Program-made: the position numbers and the translations under genes
Assembly (NCBI GenBank): GCA_021799495.1
Contig: JAJZAI010000024.1
Location: 1 to 50,522, forward strand
Direction: 5' to 3'
Length of the DNA: 50,522 bases
Source: Deltaproteobacteria bacterium
GTDB lineage: Bacteria > Desulfobacterota > Binatia > Binatales > Binataceae
The notes under the pieces: generated by a model
Database searches by the model: none
The model's input: only the letters and a program-made list of their open reading frames with translations
Told to the model about the DNA's origin: nothing
Shown: positions 25,873 to 34,100 of the stretch, in pieces
Layout of the letters: every line of letters starts with the position of its first letter
Position numbering within the stretch: the first letter of the stretch is position 1

Positions 25873-26175
25873 ATGCCTACCTATGTAATCGGGGTTCGAC
25901 GGACGGAAAAAGGCCATCAGACGCTGAAAGAGTTTTCGCACGTGATGGCGCGCGCCGACCGGATTCGCGAAATCAATGGCGGCAAGCTCGTCGGCGCCTA
26001 CGCGACCTTCGGCCGCTTCGACATGGTGGTGATCGTCGATTATCCCAGCGGCACCGCGATGCAGAAGGCGATGACCACGATGCTCGCTGAGGGTCTTTTT
26101 ACGGTCGAGGTTTCCGAAGCGATTCCGCTGTCCGAATTTCTGGCGATGCTCAAGGAGGACGAGAGCGAACGCTAG
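25873..26175 (+). CDS. GYD-domain protein
   Basis: 100 residues, start MPTYVIGVRRTEKGHQTLKE with GGAG upstream. The ferredoxin-like alpha/beta pattern with INGGKLVGAYATFGRFDMVVIVDYPS matches the small GYD family (pfam08734), named for the Gly-Tyr-Asp-like motif seen here as GRFD. Function unknown; relatives occur near redox and amino-acid genes. The TAG stop is formed by the CTAG terminus of the palindromic element that follows, so the present C-terminus (KEDESER) may have been set by that insertion. Confidence 0.85.
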   Translation: MPTYVIGVRRTEKGHQTLKEFSHVMARADRIREINGGKLVGAYATFGRFDMVVIVDYPSGTAMQKAMTTMLAEGLFTVEVSEAIPLSEFLAMLKEDESER

Positions 26176-26291
26176 GGAAGCTCCGCAAAAGGTCAATCCC
26201 GTCATTCTGAGCGCAGCGAAGAATCCCGGGATTCTTCACTCCGCTGCGCTCCGTTCAGAATGACAAACCGGCTTGTGCGGAGCTTCCCTAG
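26172..26291. repeat. 120-bp palindromic MITE-like element
   Basis: Perfect 16-bp terminal inverted repeats (CTAGGGAAGCTCCGCA at 26172-26187 and its complement at 26276-26291) flank a second, longer imperfect palindrome. The inner arms both start GTCATTCTGA and meet at CCCGGG. The sequence GTCATTCTGAGCGCAGCGAAGAATC is of a type I know as a dispersed repeat in related bacterial genomes. It lies between convergent genes (GYD and NUDIX), contains no reading frame and supplies the GYD stop codon. As RNA it would fold into one long hairpin, and so can act as a bidirectional terminator. No second copy is in the window. Confidence 0.75.
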
Positions 26292-26316
26292 CCTGCGCGC
26301 GCCGGGTTCGCGCCGG

Positions 26317-26844
26317 TTAACGAGTTTCGTCGAGCAGGGCGCGAGTGTGGAACAGCGCCGCGATCGTTTTCGCGTCCACAATCTCGCCCCGCCGGACCAT
26401 CCTGAATGCTTCCTCCAGCTTTATTTTTTCGACCTCGATAACTTCGTCCTGATCGAGCATACCCGCGGCGGGCGCGAGCTCGCGCGCCAGAAAGAGCGTG
26501 ATCCGCTCGTCGCAGAAGCTTGGGATCGTGACGATCGAGCCAAGTTCATCCCATCGCCGCGCCGCCAGTCCAGCTTCCTCGCGCAATTCGCGCTCCGCGC
26601 ACTGACGCGGCGTTTCGCCGGCATTGAGGCATCCGGCGGGAATTTCGCGCAGCCATCCGCCGGCCGCATGCCGGTACTGGCGGAGCATCGCGATCGTTCC
26701 GTCCGCATCCAGCGCGACGATCGCCGCCGCGCCCGGATGGCGAATCACGGCGAGATCGATCGAGACGCCGTTGGGCAAATCCGCGCGTTCGACGCCGAAA
26801 TCGACGACGCCGAGTTTCAGTACCGGGCGGCGGTTAAGGGCCAT
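26317..26844 (-). CDS. NUDIX hydrolase (ADP-ribose pyrophosphatase-like)
   Basis: 175 residues. The NUDIX box at 71-93, GCLNAGETPRQCAERELREE followed by AGL, fits Gx5Ex7REUxEExGU exactly. It is preceded by LREIPA and followed by a DQDEVIEVEKIKLEEAFRMV tail typical of ADP-ribose/ADP-sugar hydrolases (NudF/MutT-type). It should cleave ADP-ribose or a related nucleoside diphosphate sugar to AMP, housekeeping of nucleotide by-products. The ATG at 26844 is taken; a TTG lies one codon upstream. Its 3' end is 25 bp from the MITE-like element. Confidence 0.93.
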   Translation of the reverse strand: MALNRRPVLKLGVVDFGVERADLPNGVSIDLAVIRHPGAAAIVALDADGTIAMLRQYRHAAGGWLREIPAGCLNAGETPRQCAERELREEAGLAARRWDELGSIVTIPSFCDERITLFLARELAPAAGMLDQDEVIEVEKIKLEEAFRMVRRGEIVDAKTIAALFHTRALLDETR

Positions 26845-26951
26845 CAATGAAGCATGCGGCGGCGGCGCGGGCGGCGCAAGCGCGGGATGATTGCGCGGAT
26901 TGCCGGAAGGGCCGAATCGCGGCGATAATCCGGATGGAGTCGGGCATCACG

Positions 26952-27557
26952 ATGGCGCGCACGGTAATTCCAATCTATTTCGATTACGCCTCGGCGCTCT
27001 GCTACGTGGCGTGGCGGATCGTCGGCGAGCTGCGCGGTGAGCTCGACTTCGATCCGTTATGGAAAGGCGTGCCGATTCGGATGCGCGACGGCCGCACGCG
27101 GCCGGGAAACCGGCTCGGCGCGATCGAAAAAATGAAGATTGCGACGGTGATCGCCGAAACCGGCGTGGCGGTGACGCCGTTGGAGAGCTGGATCGATTCG
27201 CAGGCCGCGCTGGAAGGCTCGGAGCTGGCGCGCGCGGCCGGCCGCTTCGACGCCTATCACGACGCGGTCTTCCGCGCGGTTTTCGAGCAACGGCGCGACA
27301 TTTCCGACGCGGCGGCGCTCGGCGAAATCGCCGCGGCGGCCGGGCTTGATCGCGAAAAATTCGTCGCGGGCGTGAGCGCGGGCGCGATGCGCTCGCGGCT
27401 CGAAGAATATCGCCGCGAAGCCGACAGTTTCTCGGCGTTGGGCTATCCGGCGTTCGTGCTCGGCGACTATCCGCTTACCGGAATTCAGCCGAAAGAGACG
27501 ATGCGCTTGGTGCTGGCGCGCTATCTGGCGCGCCGCTCCGCGGAGCCGCTGAATTGA
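26952..27557 (+). CDS. DsbA-like / 2-hydroxychromene-2-carboxylate isomerase family protein
   Basis: About 201 residues of thioredoxin fold with a helical insertion. The active-site position at the start of helix 1 reads DYASALCYVAW, i.e. SxxC instead of CxxC, as in the GST-kappa/HCCA-isomerase branch. WKGVPIRMRDG near residue 38, a middle helical domain (LEGSELARAAGRFDAYHDAVFRAVF), and GYPAFVLGDYPLTGIQP with the cis-Pro follow. Activity is probably glutathione-dependent isomerisation or thiol chemistry in the cytosol, since there is no signal peptide. The start is uncertain: ATGs at 26934 and 26952 are both in frame, and GGAG fits neither perfectly. The NUDIX gene is divergent. Confidence 0.85.
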   Translation: MARTVIPIYFDYASALCYVAWRIVGELRGELDFDPLWKGVPIRMRDGRTRPGNRLGAIEKMKIATVIAETGVAVTPLESWIDSQAALEGSELARAAGRFDAYHDAVFRAVFEQRRDISDAAALGEIAAAAGLDREKFVAGVSAGAMRSRLEEYRREADSFSALGYPAFVLGDYPLTGIQPKETMRLVLARYLARRSAEPLN

Positions 27558-27570
27558 TCGCGGTCCCACG

Positions 27571-28407
27571 TCAGCGGGACATGAAGATCGGACAGGGCGC
27601 GTTGCGCAAGAGATATTCGGTGTTGGAGCCGAGCACCATCTCGATAATCCGGCTGTGGCCGAAAGCGCCGACGAACAAGAGATCGGCGTCGTGCTCGCGA
27701 ATCGCGCCGATTATGCCCTCATTGGCGTGGCCGGGAATGAGATGGAAATCGGTCTTTAGCGGATACGGCTCAAGATATTCCCGCGCCTGGGCAAGCGTGC
27801 GTTCGCCAAGTTTGGAATCGCGGGCGACCGTGATCACGGTCAGCGGCGCGCCGAGCGTGACGCATAGTTCGGCCGCCGCGCGCATCGCGCGCGCGGCTCG
27901 GTCGCTGCCGTCGTACGCCAGCAGCGGACGCGAAATTTCGCGATAGCGTATCGGCGAAACCAGCAGCGGGCGCGGCGATTTGCGCGCCACGCTTTCGGTC
28001 GCCGAGCCGAGCAATCCGGTGGAGAAGCGTTCGTTGACGCCGCGATGGCCGATCAGCACGAGGTCGGCGGACTTGGCGCGCTCGCAAATCTGGTTGGCGA
28101 CCACGCCGATATCGAGCAGCGTTTCCGCCTCGATTCGTTCATTGCGCGCGGCGTACGCGAATTCGTCCAGCACGGCCTTGCCGCGGGCGTTCAGCACCTC
28201 GCGCATCTTCGAGGAAAAATCCATGTAGGGTTCAAGTCCAAGCGAACCCGAGATATCATGCAGCAAAGAACCCTCGATCGAGACGATATCGACCACATGC
28301 AGGCCGATCAGCGCGGCGCCGAGCCGGCGCGCCAGATGAAACGCATAAACCTGCGCAGTGCGCGCATGTTCGGACGTATCGATGCCGACGAGAATCCGTT
28401 TGATCAT
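27571..28407 (-). CDS. tandem-domain universal stress protein
   Basis: 278 residues, two UspA domains. The start MIKRILVGID is preceded by GGGGGA; a longer reading adds 15 residues without support. Domain 1 ends with LIGHRGVNERFSTGLLGSATESV, where the ATP-binding G-x2-G-x9-G-S motif has one extra residue. Domain 2 (about 155-278) has a canonical FVGAFGHSRIIEMVLGSNTEYLL. Tandem USPs bind ATP or respond to stress. Domain 1 may be non-binding. It is a single-gene unit, convergent with the DsbA-like gene (13-bp gap). Confidence 0.94.
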   Translation of the reverse strand: MIKRILVGIDTSEHARTAQVYAFHLARRLGAALIGLHVVDIVSIEGSLLHDISGSLGLEPYMDFSSKMREVLNARGKAVLDEFAYAARNERIEAETLLDIGVVANQICERAKSADLVLIGHRGVNERFSTGLLGSATESVARKSPRPLLVSPIRYREISRPLLAYDGSDRAARAMRAAAELCVTLGAPLTVITVARDSKLGERTLAQAREYLEPYPLKTDFHLIPGHANEGIIGAIREHDADLLFVGAFGHSRIIEMVLGSNTEYLLRNAPCPIFMSR

Positions 28408-28520
28408 CGAACGTATCCCCCGGTCCTGAATTTCGCGATACCATGCATGCACGGTCCTCTCAAGCCTGCGATTTATGAAGAATCCGCGATGTTTGGACCC
28501 GGACGGTTGAAAGAGGCGCG

Positions 28521-28808
28521 ATGAGCACGGGCAAGGAAACGCGGTTGTTGGGATTGGTGGATGAGTTGGCGGAAGCGGCCAAGCGGCTCGGCCTTGAGGT
28601 GCGGCGCGAAAAGCTGCTGCGGGAAGTGGGTTATCGTGCGCGCGGGGGCGCCTGCCGACTGCGGCAGAAGAATCTGATAATTATCGACCGCGAGCAGCCG
28701 GCGGCCGAGCAAATTGAGGTGCTAGCCGAGGCGATGCGCGGCCGGAATCTCGAAGAGGTTTACCTGTCCCCGGCGGCGCGCCGAATCGTGCAGGCGACGC
28801 CCGAGTGA
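28521..28808 (+). CDS. small protein upstream of fur, function unknown
   Basis: 95 residues, start MSTGKETRLLGLVDELAEAA with AAGAGG upstream. Predicted helix, then the strand pair VRREKLLREVGYRARGGACRLRQKNLIIID and a C-terminal helix; basic N-terminal half, two Arg-rich patches, one Cys. No known motif. It ends 15 bp before the Fur gene and is almost certainly co-transcribed. A role in metal sensing or a simple passenger are both open. Confidence 0.75.
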   Translation: MSTGKETRLLGLVDELAEAAKRLGLEVRREKLLREVGYRARGGACRLRQKNLIIIDREQPAAEQIEVLAEAMRGRNLEEVYLSPAARRIVQATPE

Positions 28809-28823
28809 AAAAGGTCCAACGCG

Positions 28824-29330
28824 ATGGCGCAGGGCGAAGAAGCGCGTGAGCGGACGCATCCACCGCCGGAACGGCGGTCTCGCGCCGGCGCCGAGGAGCG
28901 GATGCTCGCGTTCCATGAGCGCCTGCGCGAACGCGGGCTGAAATCGACCGGCCCGCGTGACGATATCGCGCGCGTATTCTTCGAACTCGGCCGCCATATC
29001 AGCGCGGAGGAGCTTTACGCCGAAGTCCGCAAGGTCAATCCGCACGTCGGCTATGCGACTATCTATAGAACGCTTAAGCTGCTTAAAGACTGCAATCTTC
29101 TGTTCGAGCGCCATTTCGAGGAAGGGCAGGCGCGTTACGAAGTGGCCGGCGAACACCATCACGACCACTTCATCTGCGAAAACTGCGGCCGGATTATCGA
29201 GTTCGAAAGCGACGAAATCGAACGGATGCAGGATTCGATCGCAAGCAAGCTCGGCGTCCTGTTGACCCATCACAAGATGGAGCTTTACGGGTTGTGCGGA
29301 GAATGCCGCGCCAAAAAGCCGTCAAGATAG
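28824..29330 (+). CDS. fur: Fur-family ferric uptake regulator
   Basis: Metal-dependent repressor, 168 residues with a 25-residue Arg/Glu-rich N-terminal extension (an ATG at residue 27 gives a more usual length). The winged-helix DNA-binding domain holds HISAEELYAEV and VGYATIYRTLKLLKDCNLL. The regulatory metal site HHHDHFICENCGRIIEF (111-127) and the structural Zn cysteines C118, C121, C158 and C161 are all present. It belongs to the Fur subgroup rather than Zur or PerR by the HHHDHxxC run, although these cannot be told apart with certainty. Its likely target is the Fur box at 21617-21631. An AAGG ribosome site precedes the ATG. Confidence 0.95.
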   Translation: MAQGEEARERTHPPPERRSRAGAEERMLAFHERLRERGLKSTGPRDDIARVFFELGRHISAEELYAEVRKVNPHVGYATIYRTLKLLKDCNLLFERHFEEGQARYEVAGEHHHDHFICENCGRIIEFESDEIERMQDSIASKLGVLLTHHKMELYGLCGECRAKKPSR

Positions 29331-29383
29331 TTCAAGTCTCAAATTTCATCATATAGACCGGCCGGCCGCCGCGTTCCAGACCG

Positions 29384-30133
29384 TTAGCGCCCGTCGATAA
29401 TGAGCGAACGGCGCACCGCGTGAAGATCGATTTCGACTTCGAGGCCCGCGACCGGCGGGCGCGCGTAATGCCACGCAATGCCGTCCACGCCCGCGTTGCA
29501 TCGCGATAGCAGCGACGGCATCAGCGGATGAACGTCGTGAACAGTATAAAGGTTGACGGCGGTCGCATCCGCCCATCCGGCGCCGATCTCTTCCAGATGG
29601 CCGGATATAACGGTCAGCACCGCGTCGAGCTTGCGCGCGATCGCCGCCGCCGACGTATCGCCGCGCGCGACGATTTCCGGCCTTCCCGACGTTCCCGGCG
29701 CGACCTCGGCCGCCCCGGACAGTACAAACGTGGCGCCAGGACCGTCCGCCGGCGCCGCGAAGTAAAATCCCGCGAGCGCGGGATTAGCCACACGAACCGC
29801 TTCGGGCGCGACGTTGGTGCGGGCGACCGGAATGCGGCCATCGATAACCAGGCCCCACTCCTTCATCCCTGCGACGTAGGGACGGTTGAATTCCTCGAAC
29901 TGCGCGGGAGTGAGCGGCGCCGGGATGCGCAGATGGACGCCGCACAGCGCCGCGCGCGGCCGCCCAACGCCTGTGAGGTAGCGCTCGACGCGGGCGAAGC
30001 CAGCCTCAAGCGGCATCGCGGGCCGCAGCGCGGCGTGGACGATTTCAAAGCCCGCTCCAGCGACGCATCCGGCGGAAAACGCCGGGCCTCCCGCGATAAA
30101 GCTGTAGCCGCCCTGCGGATTTTCAAGCAGCAT
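29384..30133 (-). CDS. RidA/YjgF-superfamily-like protein
   Basis: 249 residues; the start MLLENPQGGYSFIAGG is supported by GGGAGG 7 bp upstream. The pattern of a duplicated or extended RidA-type trimer subunit is suggested by EEFNRPYVAGMKEWGLV, RTNVAPE, then a second half with DAVLTVISGHLEEIGAGWADATAVNLYTVHD, a segment typical of RidA enamine/imine deaminases. The usual catalytic Arg could be the one in VARTNV. Length is about twice that of RidA, so it may be an internal duplication. The assignment is by eye and moderate. It is convergent with fur, 53 bp apart. Confidence 0.6.
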   Translation of the reverse strand: MLLENPQGGYSFIAGGPAFSAGCVAGAGFEIVHAALRPAMPLEAGFARVERYLTGVGRPRAALCGVHLRIPAPLTPAQFEEFNRPYVAGMKEWGLVIDGRIPVARTNVAPEAVRVANPALAGFYFAAPADGPGATFVLSGAAEVAPGTSGRPEIVARGDTSAAAIARKLDAVLTVISGHLEEIGAGWADATAVNLYTVHDVHPLMPSLLSRCNAGVDGIAWHYARPPVAGLEVEIDLHAVRRSLIIDGR

Positions 30134-30430
30134 CGTTACGCCTCCCGATTTCGACGCTCGCGGCCTAGCCCGCAAACTGCAAGCTGGCACGAAGCGGTTG
30201 GCTCCGCCAATGGACGAACGACGCCGCTACAGCCGCTTCCGGCGCGCCGCCGAAACTCCGTTCAATGCCGTTTTCGACGTGCGTCCGTAGCCGCGAAGGC
30301 GTTGATTATTGACCGACAGGTATGCGAATGAACACTGTACGCGACTGAATTCTGGTTTTTCGGGAGCCGCAAGGCGCCCGACGCGGTTTGAGGCGGGATC
30401 ACGCGCGGTCCACGCCCGGGGAGCTTTACG

Positions 30431-31678
30431 ATGGAGCAGCATCAGGCGCAAATGCTCAAAGGCTATCATGTGCTCGACTTCACCCACTTCGTGGCGGGGC
30501 CGACCTGCACGCGAATCATGGCGGAGTTGGGCGCCGACGTGATCAAGGTCGAACGTTCGCCCGAGGGCGACCACGTGCGCCGGCTTGGTCTCGTCAAAGA
30601 GGGGATGAGCACCTACTACTTTCAGCACAGCCACAGCAAACGCAGCCTTGGGATCGATTTGCGCAAGCCGCGCGCGAAAGAATTGATCCTCGCGATGATC
30701 CCGAAAATCGACGTTGTGGTGGAAAATTTCGCCCCCGGCGTGATCGGCGCGATGGGTTTCGGCTACGAGACGCTCAGCAAGATCAATCCCAGGCTGGTGA
30801 TGTGCTCGATTTCGGTCGCGGGCCAGAACGGTCCGCTCAGCAGACGGCCGGGCTACGATTTTATCGGTTCGGCGTTCGCCGGCGTGACCGACTTGCTGGG
30901 CGAGCCCGATCGTCCGCCGATCGTGCCGACGATGGCGATCGGCGACGTTTCGACGGGCGTGGCCGCCGCGATGGCCGTGGGATACGCGCTGCTCAACGCC
31001 GAGCGCACCGGCAAGGGGCAGTATCTCGACGCGTCGCTGATGGACACCTATTTCCACATGCACGAATTGAGCGTGCCGGTGCTTTCGCTGCGGCCGGACA
31101 CGTACAAGCCGCGGCGCAACGGCTCGCAGCATCCGGTGGGCAGTCCTTCCGGCGTCTTCAAGGCGAAGGACGGCTATATCATGCTGCTGGTGCAGCAGCA
31201 TGAATTTCCCCGGCTGGCGCGCGCGATGGGGATGCCGGAGCTGGTTCACGACGAGCGCTTCCGCACCAACGGACGGCGCGTGCGCAATAACGCGGCGCTG
31301 AAGGAAATTATCGAGAACTGGTTCGCGACCTTCCCAGATCGCGACGCGGCGGTCGCGGCGCTGGACAAGGAGCGCGTGCCATGCGCTCCCGTTTACTCGA
31401 TTCAGGAAGCCGTCGCCCATCCGCACATGCGCCAGCGCAAGACCGTGCGGCGGGTCAGCGATCCGCGCTTTGGCGATTTCGACCTGCCGTCGATGCCGGT
31501 GAAGTTTTCGAACTATCCCGATCGGACCGATTTGCGCGCGGCGCTGGTCGGCGAAGACAACGAAGCGGTGATGCGTGAAATGCTCGGCTTGAGCGACGCG
31601 CAAATCGCCGAGCTTCACGCCGGAGAGGTGCTGCTGAAGGCGCCGGCGAAGCCGGCCGATGCCGAACACGTAATCTAG
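30431..31678 (+). CDS. CaiB/BaiF CoA-transferase family III protein
   Basis: Transfers CoA between carboxylic acids in the cytosol. 415 residues, the normal family size. The N-terminal GYHVLDFTHFVAGPTCTRIMAELGADVIKVE is diagnostic, as are VVVENFAPG, GFGYETLSKINP and RPGYDFIGSAF. GDVSTG (171-176) carries the Asp aligning with the catalytic D169 of formyl-CoA transferase. A GGGGAG ribosome site precedes the ATG. The acid substrate is unknown. It starts a plus-strand run continuing with a hydrolase and two LLM oxidoreductases, so activation of a catabolic intermediate as a CoA thioester is likely. The 297-bp upstream gap (30134-30430) has no clear promoter. Confidence 0.94.
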   Translation: MEQHQAQMLKGYHVLDFTHFVAGPTCTRIMAELGADVIKVERSPEGDHVRRLGLVKEGMSTYYFQHSHSKRSLGIDLRKPRAKELILAMIPKIDVVVENFAPGVIGAMGFGYETLSKINPRLVMCSISVAGQNGPLSRRPGYDFIGSAFAGVTDLLGEPDRPPIVPTMAIGDVSTGVAAAMAVGYALLNAERTGKGQYLDASLMDTYFHMHELSVPVLSLRPDTYKPRRNGSQHPVGSPSGVFKAKDGYIMLLVQQHEFPRLARAMGMPELVHDERFRTNGRRVRNNAALKEIIENWFATFPDRDAAVAALDKERVPCAPVYSIQEAVAHPHMRQRKTVRRVSDPRFGDFDLPSMPVKFSNYPDRTDLRAALVGEDNEAVMREMLGLSDAQIAELHAGEVLLKAPAKPADAEHVI

Positions 31679-31824
31679 CGGAAAATCGGCATCTTGATTC
31701 GCGGCGCGTCAAGGTCGCGTCCGCGGACATATCCGGAGGCCGTGCATCGGCCGAACGAGACCAGCCGGCGAAAGCGACCCCTAAGGCGCGAATCGCCGCG
31801 CTTCATACGGAGGATTCACGTCAG

Positions 31825-32616
31825 ATGGCAGAGTGGACTGAGGAAATCGCCCATGTCGCGGGGACCGATCTCGCAATTGTAAAAGGCGGCCAGGGCAAGC
31901 CCCTGCTGATCCTGCACGAGGAACTGGGCCATCCGGGCTGGATGTCGTATCACCAGGCTCTGGCGCAGGATCATACGCTGGTGATTCCGATTCAGCCCGG
32001 GATGGGCAGGTCGCCGAAGGTCGAGCAGATTCGCACCGTCCACGAGCTTGGGCTTTTCTATCTCTGGACGCTGCGCGAGTTGAATCTCGGACCGATCGAC
32101 GTGCTTGGAATTTCGTTCGGCGGGTGGATTGCGGCAGAGATGGCGAGCGCGGACAGCAAGGCGTTTCGCAAGATGGTTCTGGTCGCGCCGCCCGGAATCA
32201 AGCCGCCCGACGGCGACATCATGGACATTTTCGCCGTGACGATCGGCACGCAGCTCAACGCGACGATCTATGACGCCGAGGCGACGCCCGAATTCCGCAA
32301 GCTCTACGGCGGCGAACGCACGCCGGAGCAGTTCGAGGCGTTCGAGGAAGCGCGCACGGAGACGGCGCGAATCGCGTGGGACCCAATCCTTCACAATCCC
32401 AGCCTGCCCTATTTCCTGCAGGGCGTGCGCGGATTGCCGACCCGGATCATCTGGGGCCGCGAGGACGCAGTGGTGCCGGTCAGCGCGGCGGAAGCCTACC
32501 GGCAGGCGCTGGCGAACACGGACGCGAAGGTGACCATTTTCGAACACTGCGGCCATCGGCCGGAGATCGAAAAAGGCCCCGAGTTCGTCAAGCTGGTGCG
32601 CGAATTTCTGGCCTGA
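31825..32616 (+). CDS. alpha/beta-hydrolase fold protein
   Basis: 263 residues. The nucleophile elbow is DVLGISFGGWIA with S97, the acid is in WGREDAVVPV (Asp after strand 6) and the base is in EHCGHRPEIEKG, so the Ser-Asp-His triad is complete. The oxyanion region HEELGHPGW at 31-39 replaces the more common HGxPG. C-C bond or ester hydrolysis is possible; ring-cleavage hydrolases and lactonases of this type act next to monooxygenases. A GGAGG lies 11 bp before the ATG. It sits 28 bp before the first LLM gene. Confidence 0.92.
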   Translation: MAEWTEEIAHVAGTDLAIVKGGQGKPLLILHEELGHPGWMSYHQALAQDHTLVIPIQPGMGRSPKVEQIRTVHELGLFYLWTLRELNLGPIDVLGISFGGWIAAEMASADSKAFRKMVLVAPPGIKPPDGDIMDIFAVTIGTQLNATIYDAEATPEFRKLYGGERTPEQFEAFEEARTETARIAWDPILHNPSLPYFLQGVRGLPTRIIWGREDAVVPVSAAEAYRQALANTDAKVTIFEHCGHRPEIEKGPEFVKLVREFLA

Positions 32617-32643
32617 GCGAACGGCGCGAAAGGAGAACGATCG

Positions 32644-34047
32644 ATGCATCTGATGTATTTCACGGAGCGGCCGTATCGCGACGTTCCGGAAGAAGAAGTA
32701 ATCCGCAATCGCAGTTTCTTCGGCGTGCCCAACCGCTTTTACGATCCCGAAGTGGGCGCGCGGCTGTACAACGAATATCTCGACGAGGCCTGCTACGCCG
32801 AAGAGGTCGGTTTCGACGGCATCATGCTGAATGAGCATCACGGCACGCCCTTCTGCATGGGCGCGGTGATGAACATCGAGGCCGCGATTCTCGCGCGCAT
32901 CACGAAAAAAGCCCGCATCGTACTGCTCGGAAACCCGCTGCCGGTGGTCAAGAATCCGGTGCGTCTGGCGGAGGAGCTGGCGGAGATCGATCTGATCTCG
33001 AAAGGCCGGCTGGTGCCCGGATGGGTGCGTGGCGCCGGCAGCGAGCAGATTTTCAACCAGGCCAATCCCGCCTATAACCGCGAATATTTCAACGAAGCGC
33101 ACGATTTGGTGATCGCGTGCTGGACGCGGCCGGGACCATTCCGATGGGAGGGCAAGCATTTCAATTTCCGCTACGTGAATCCGTGGGTGCTGCCGTATCA
33201 GAAGCCCCGTCCTCCAATCTGGATTCCCGGCGTGATCAGCGCGGAGACGGTCATATGGTGCGCGAAGCATCGCTACCCCTACGTCGGCCTCGGCACCGCG
33301 CTGCAATCGACAGTCGAATTGTGGAATCTCTACGGCCAGACGGCCGCCGAAGAGGGCTATCAGGCGGGCACCGAAAATTTCGGCTACTTGCAGCAGATTC
33401 ATCTGGCGGAAACCGAGGAACAGGCGCAGGAACAGGGTAAAGCCGCTCTGTTCGGCGGCGGCGCGGCCAACTTTTCGCGGCCGGAATGGACTCTGCCGCC
33501 CGGCTATAATTCAAAGGAAGCGACCCGCCGCCTTGCGCGCCAGGCGACCGACTACGGCTTTCTGGGCATCACGTCGGAGAAGCTCAAAGAATCGCAATCC
33601 GGCGAAGTGCGGCATATCGGCTTGCCGCGCGACAAGAAAGACACGCGCGCCCGCCTGCGCAGCGGCCAGATTTCGCTGGAGGAAGCGAAGCGCAAGATTT
33701 ACGGCAACTATCAGAAGGCCCAGGACGGCCTGCAGATCGTTATCGGGACGCCGAAGACGGTCATTCCCAAGCTCAAGCTGATCATGGAAGTGCTGCGTCC
33801 GGGAATCCTTGGGTTGTTTCAGGCGCAGGGGCCGCTCACCACCGAGCAGCGGATGACGAGTGTCCGGCTGATGGGCCAGGAGGTGCTGCCGGCGATGCGC
33901 GATATCGCGCGCGGCCTTGGAATCGTCGATCCGTTCGAGCGCGAGCCGGGATCGCGGCCCCACACTTCGGGAACGAGCTACGAGCCGCTGGTCGATCTGG
34001 ATGCGCTCAAGCGTGCGCCCACGCGCGACGAATCGGTGCGGGTGTAG
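32644..34047 (+). CDS. LLM-class flavin-dependent oxidoreductase, copy 1
   Basis: Luciferase-like monooxygenase/oxidoreductase of the long SsuD/LadA-like type, 467 residues. TIM-barrel landmarks: MYFTERPYRDVPEEE, FDGIMLNEHHGTPFCMGAVM (metal- or flavin-near His pair), LLGNPLPVVKNPVRLAEE, LISKGRLVPGWVRGAGSE, WTRPGPFRWEGKHF and PPIWIPGVISAETVIWCAKH. GGAG lies 8 bp before the ATG. Its C-terminal 100 residues (DGLQIVIGTPKTVIPKL...) are the usual lid/dimer region. It likely oxygenates a hydrophobic compound using FMNH2 from a separate reductase. The next gene is a close duplicate. Confidence 0.92.
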   Translation: MHLMYFTERPYRDVPEEEVIRNRSFFGVPNRFYDPEVGARLYNEYLDEACYAEEVGFDGIMLNEHHGTPFCMGAVMNIEAAILARITKKARIVLLGNPLPVVKNPVRLAEELAEIDLISKGRLVPGWVRGAGSEQIFNQANPAYNREYFNEAHDLVIACWTRPGPFRWEGKHFNFRYVNPWVLPYQKPRPPIWIPGVISAETVIWCAKHRYPYVGLGTALQSTVELWNLYGQTAAEEGYQAGTENFGYLQQIHLAETEEQAQEQGKAALFGGGAANFSRPEWTLPPGYNSKEATRRLARQATDYGFLGITSEKLKESQSGEVRHIGLPRDKKDTRARLRSGQISLEEAKRKIYGNYQKAQDGLQIVIGTPKTVIPKLKLIMEVLRPGILGLFQAQGPLTTEQRMTSVRLMGQEVLPAMRDIARGLGIVDPFEREPGSRPHTSGTSYEPLVDLDALKRAPTRDESVRV

Positions 34048-34100
34048 GCGCGCGCCGGTTGAGATGCAGGCCGCATGGCTGACAACCAGGAGATAGAACA

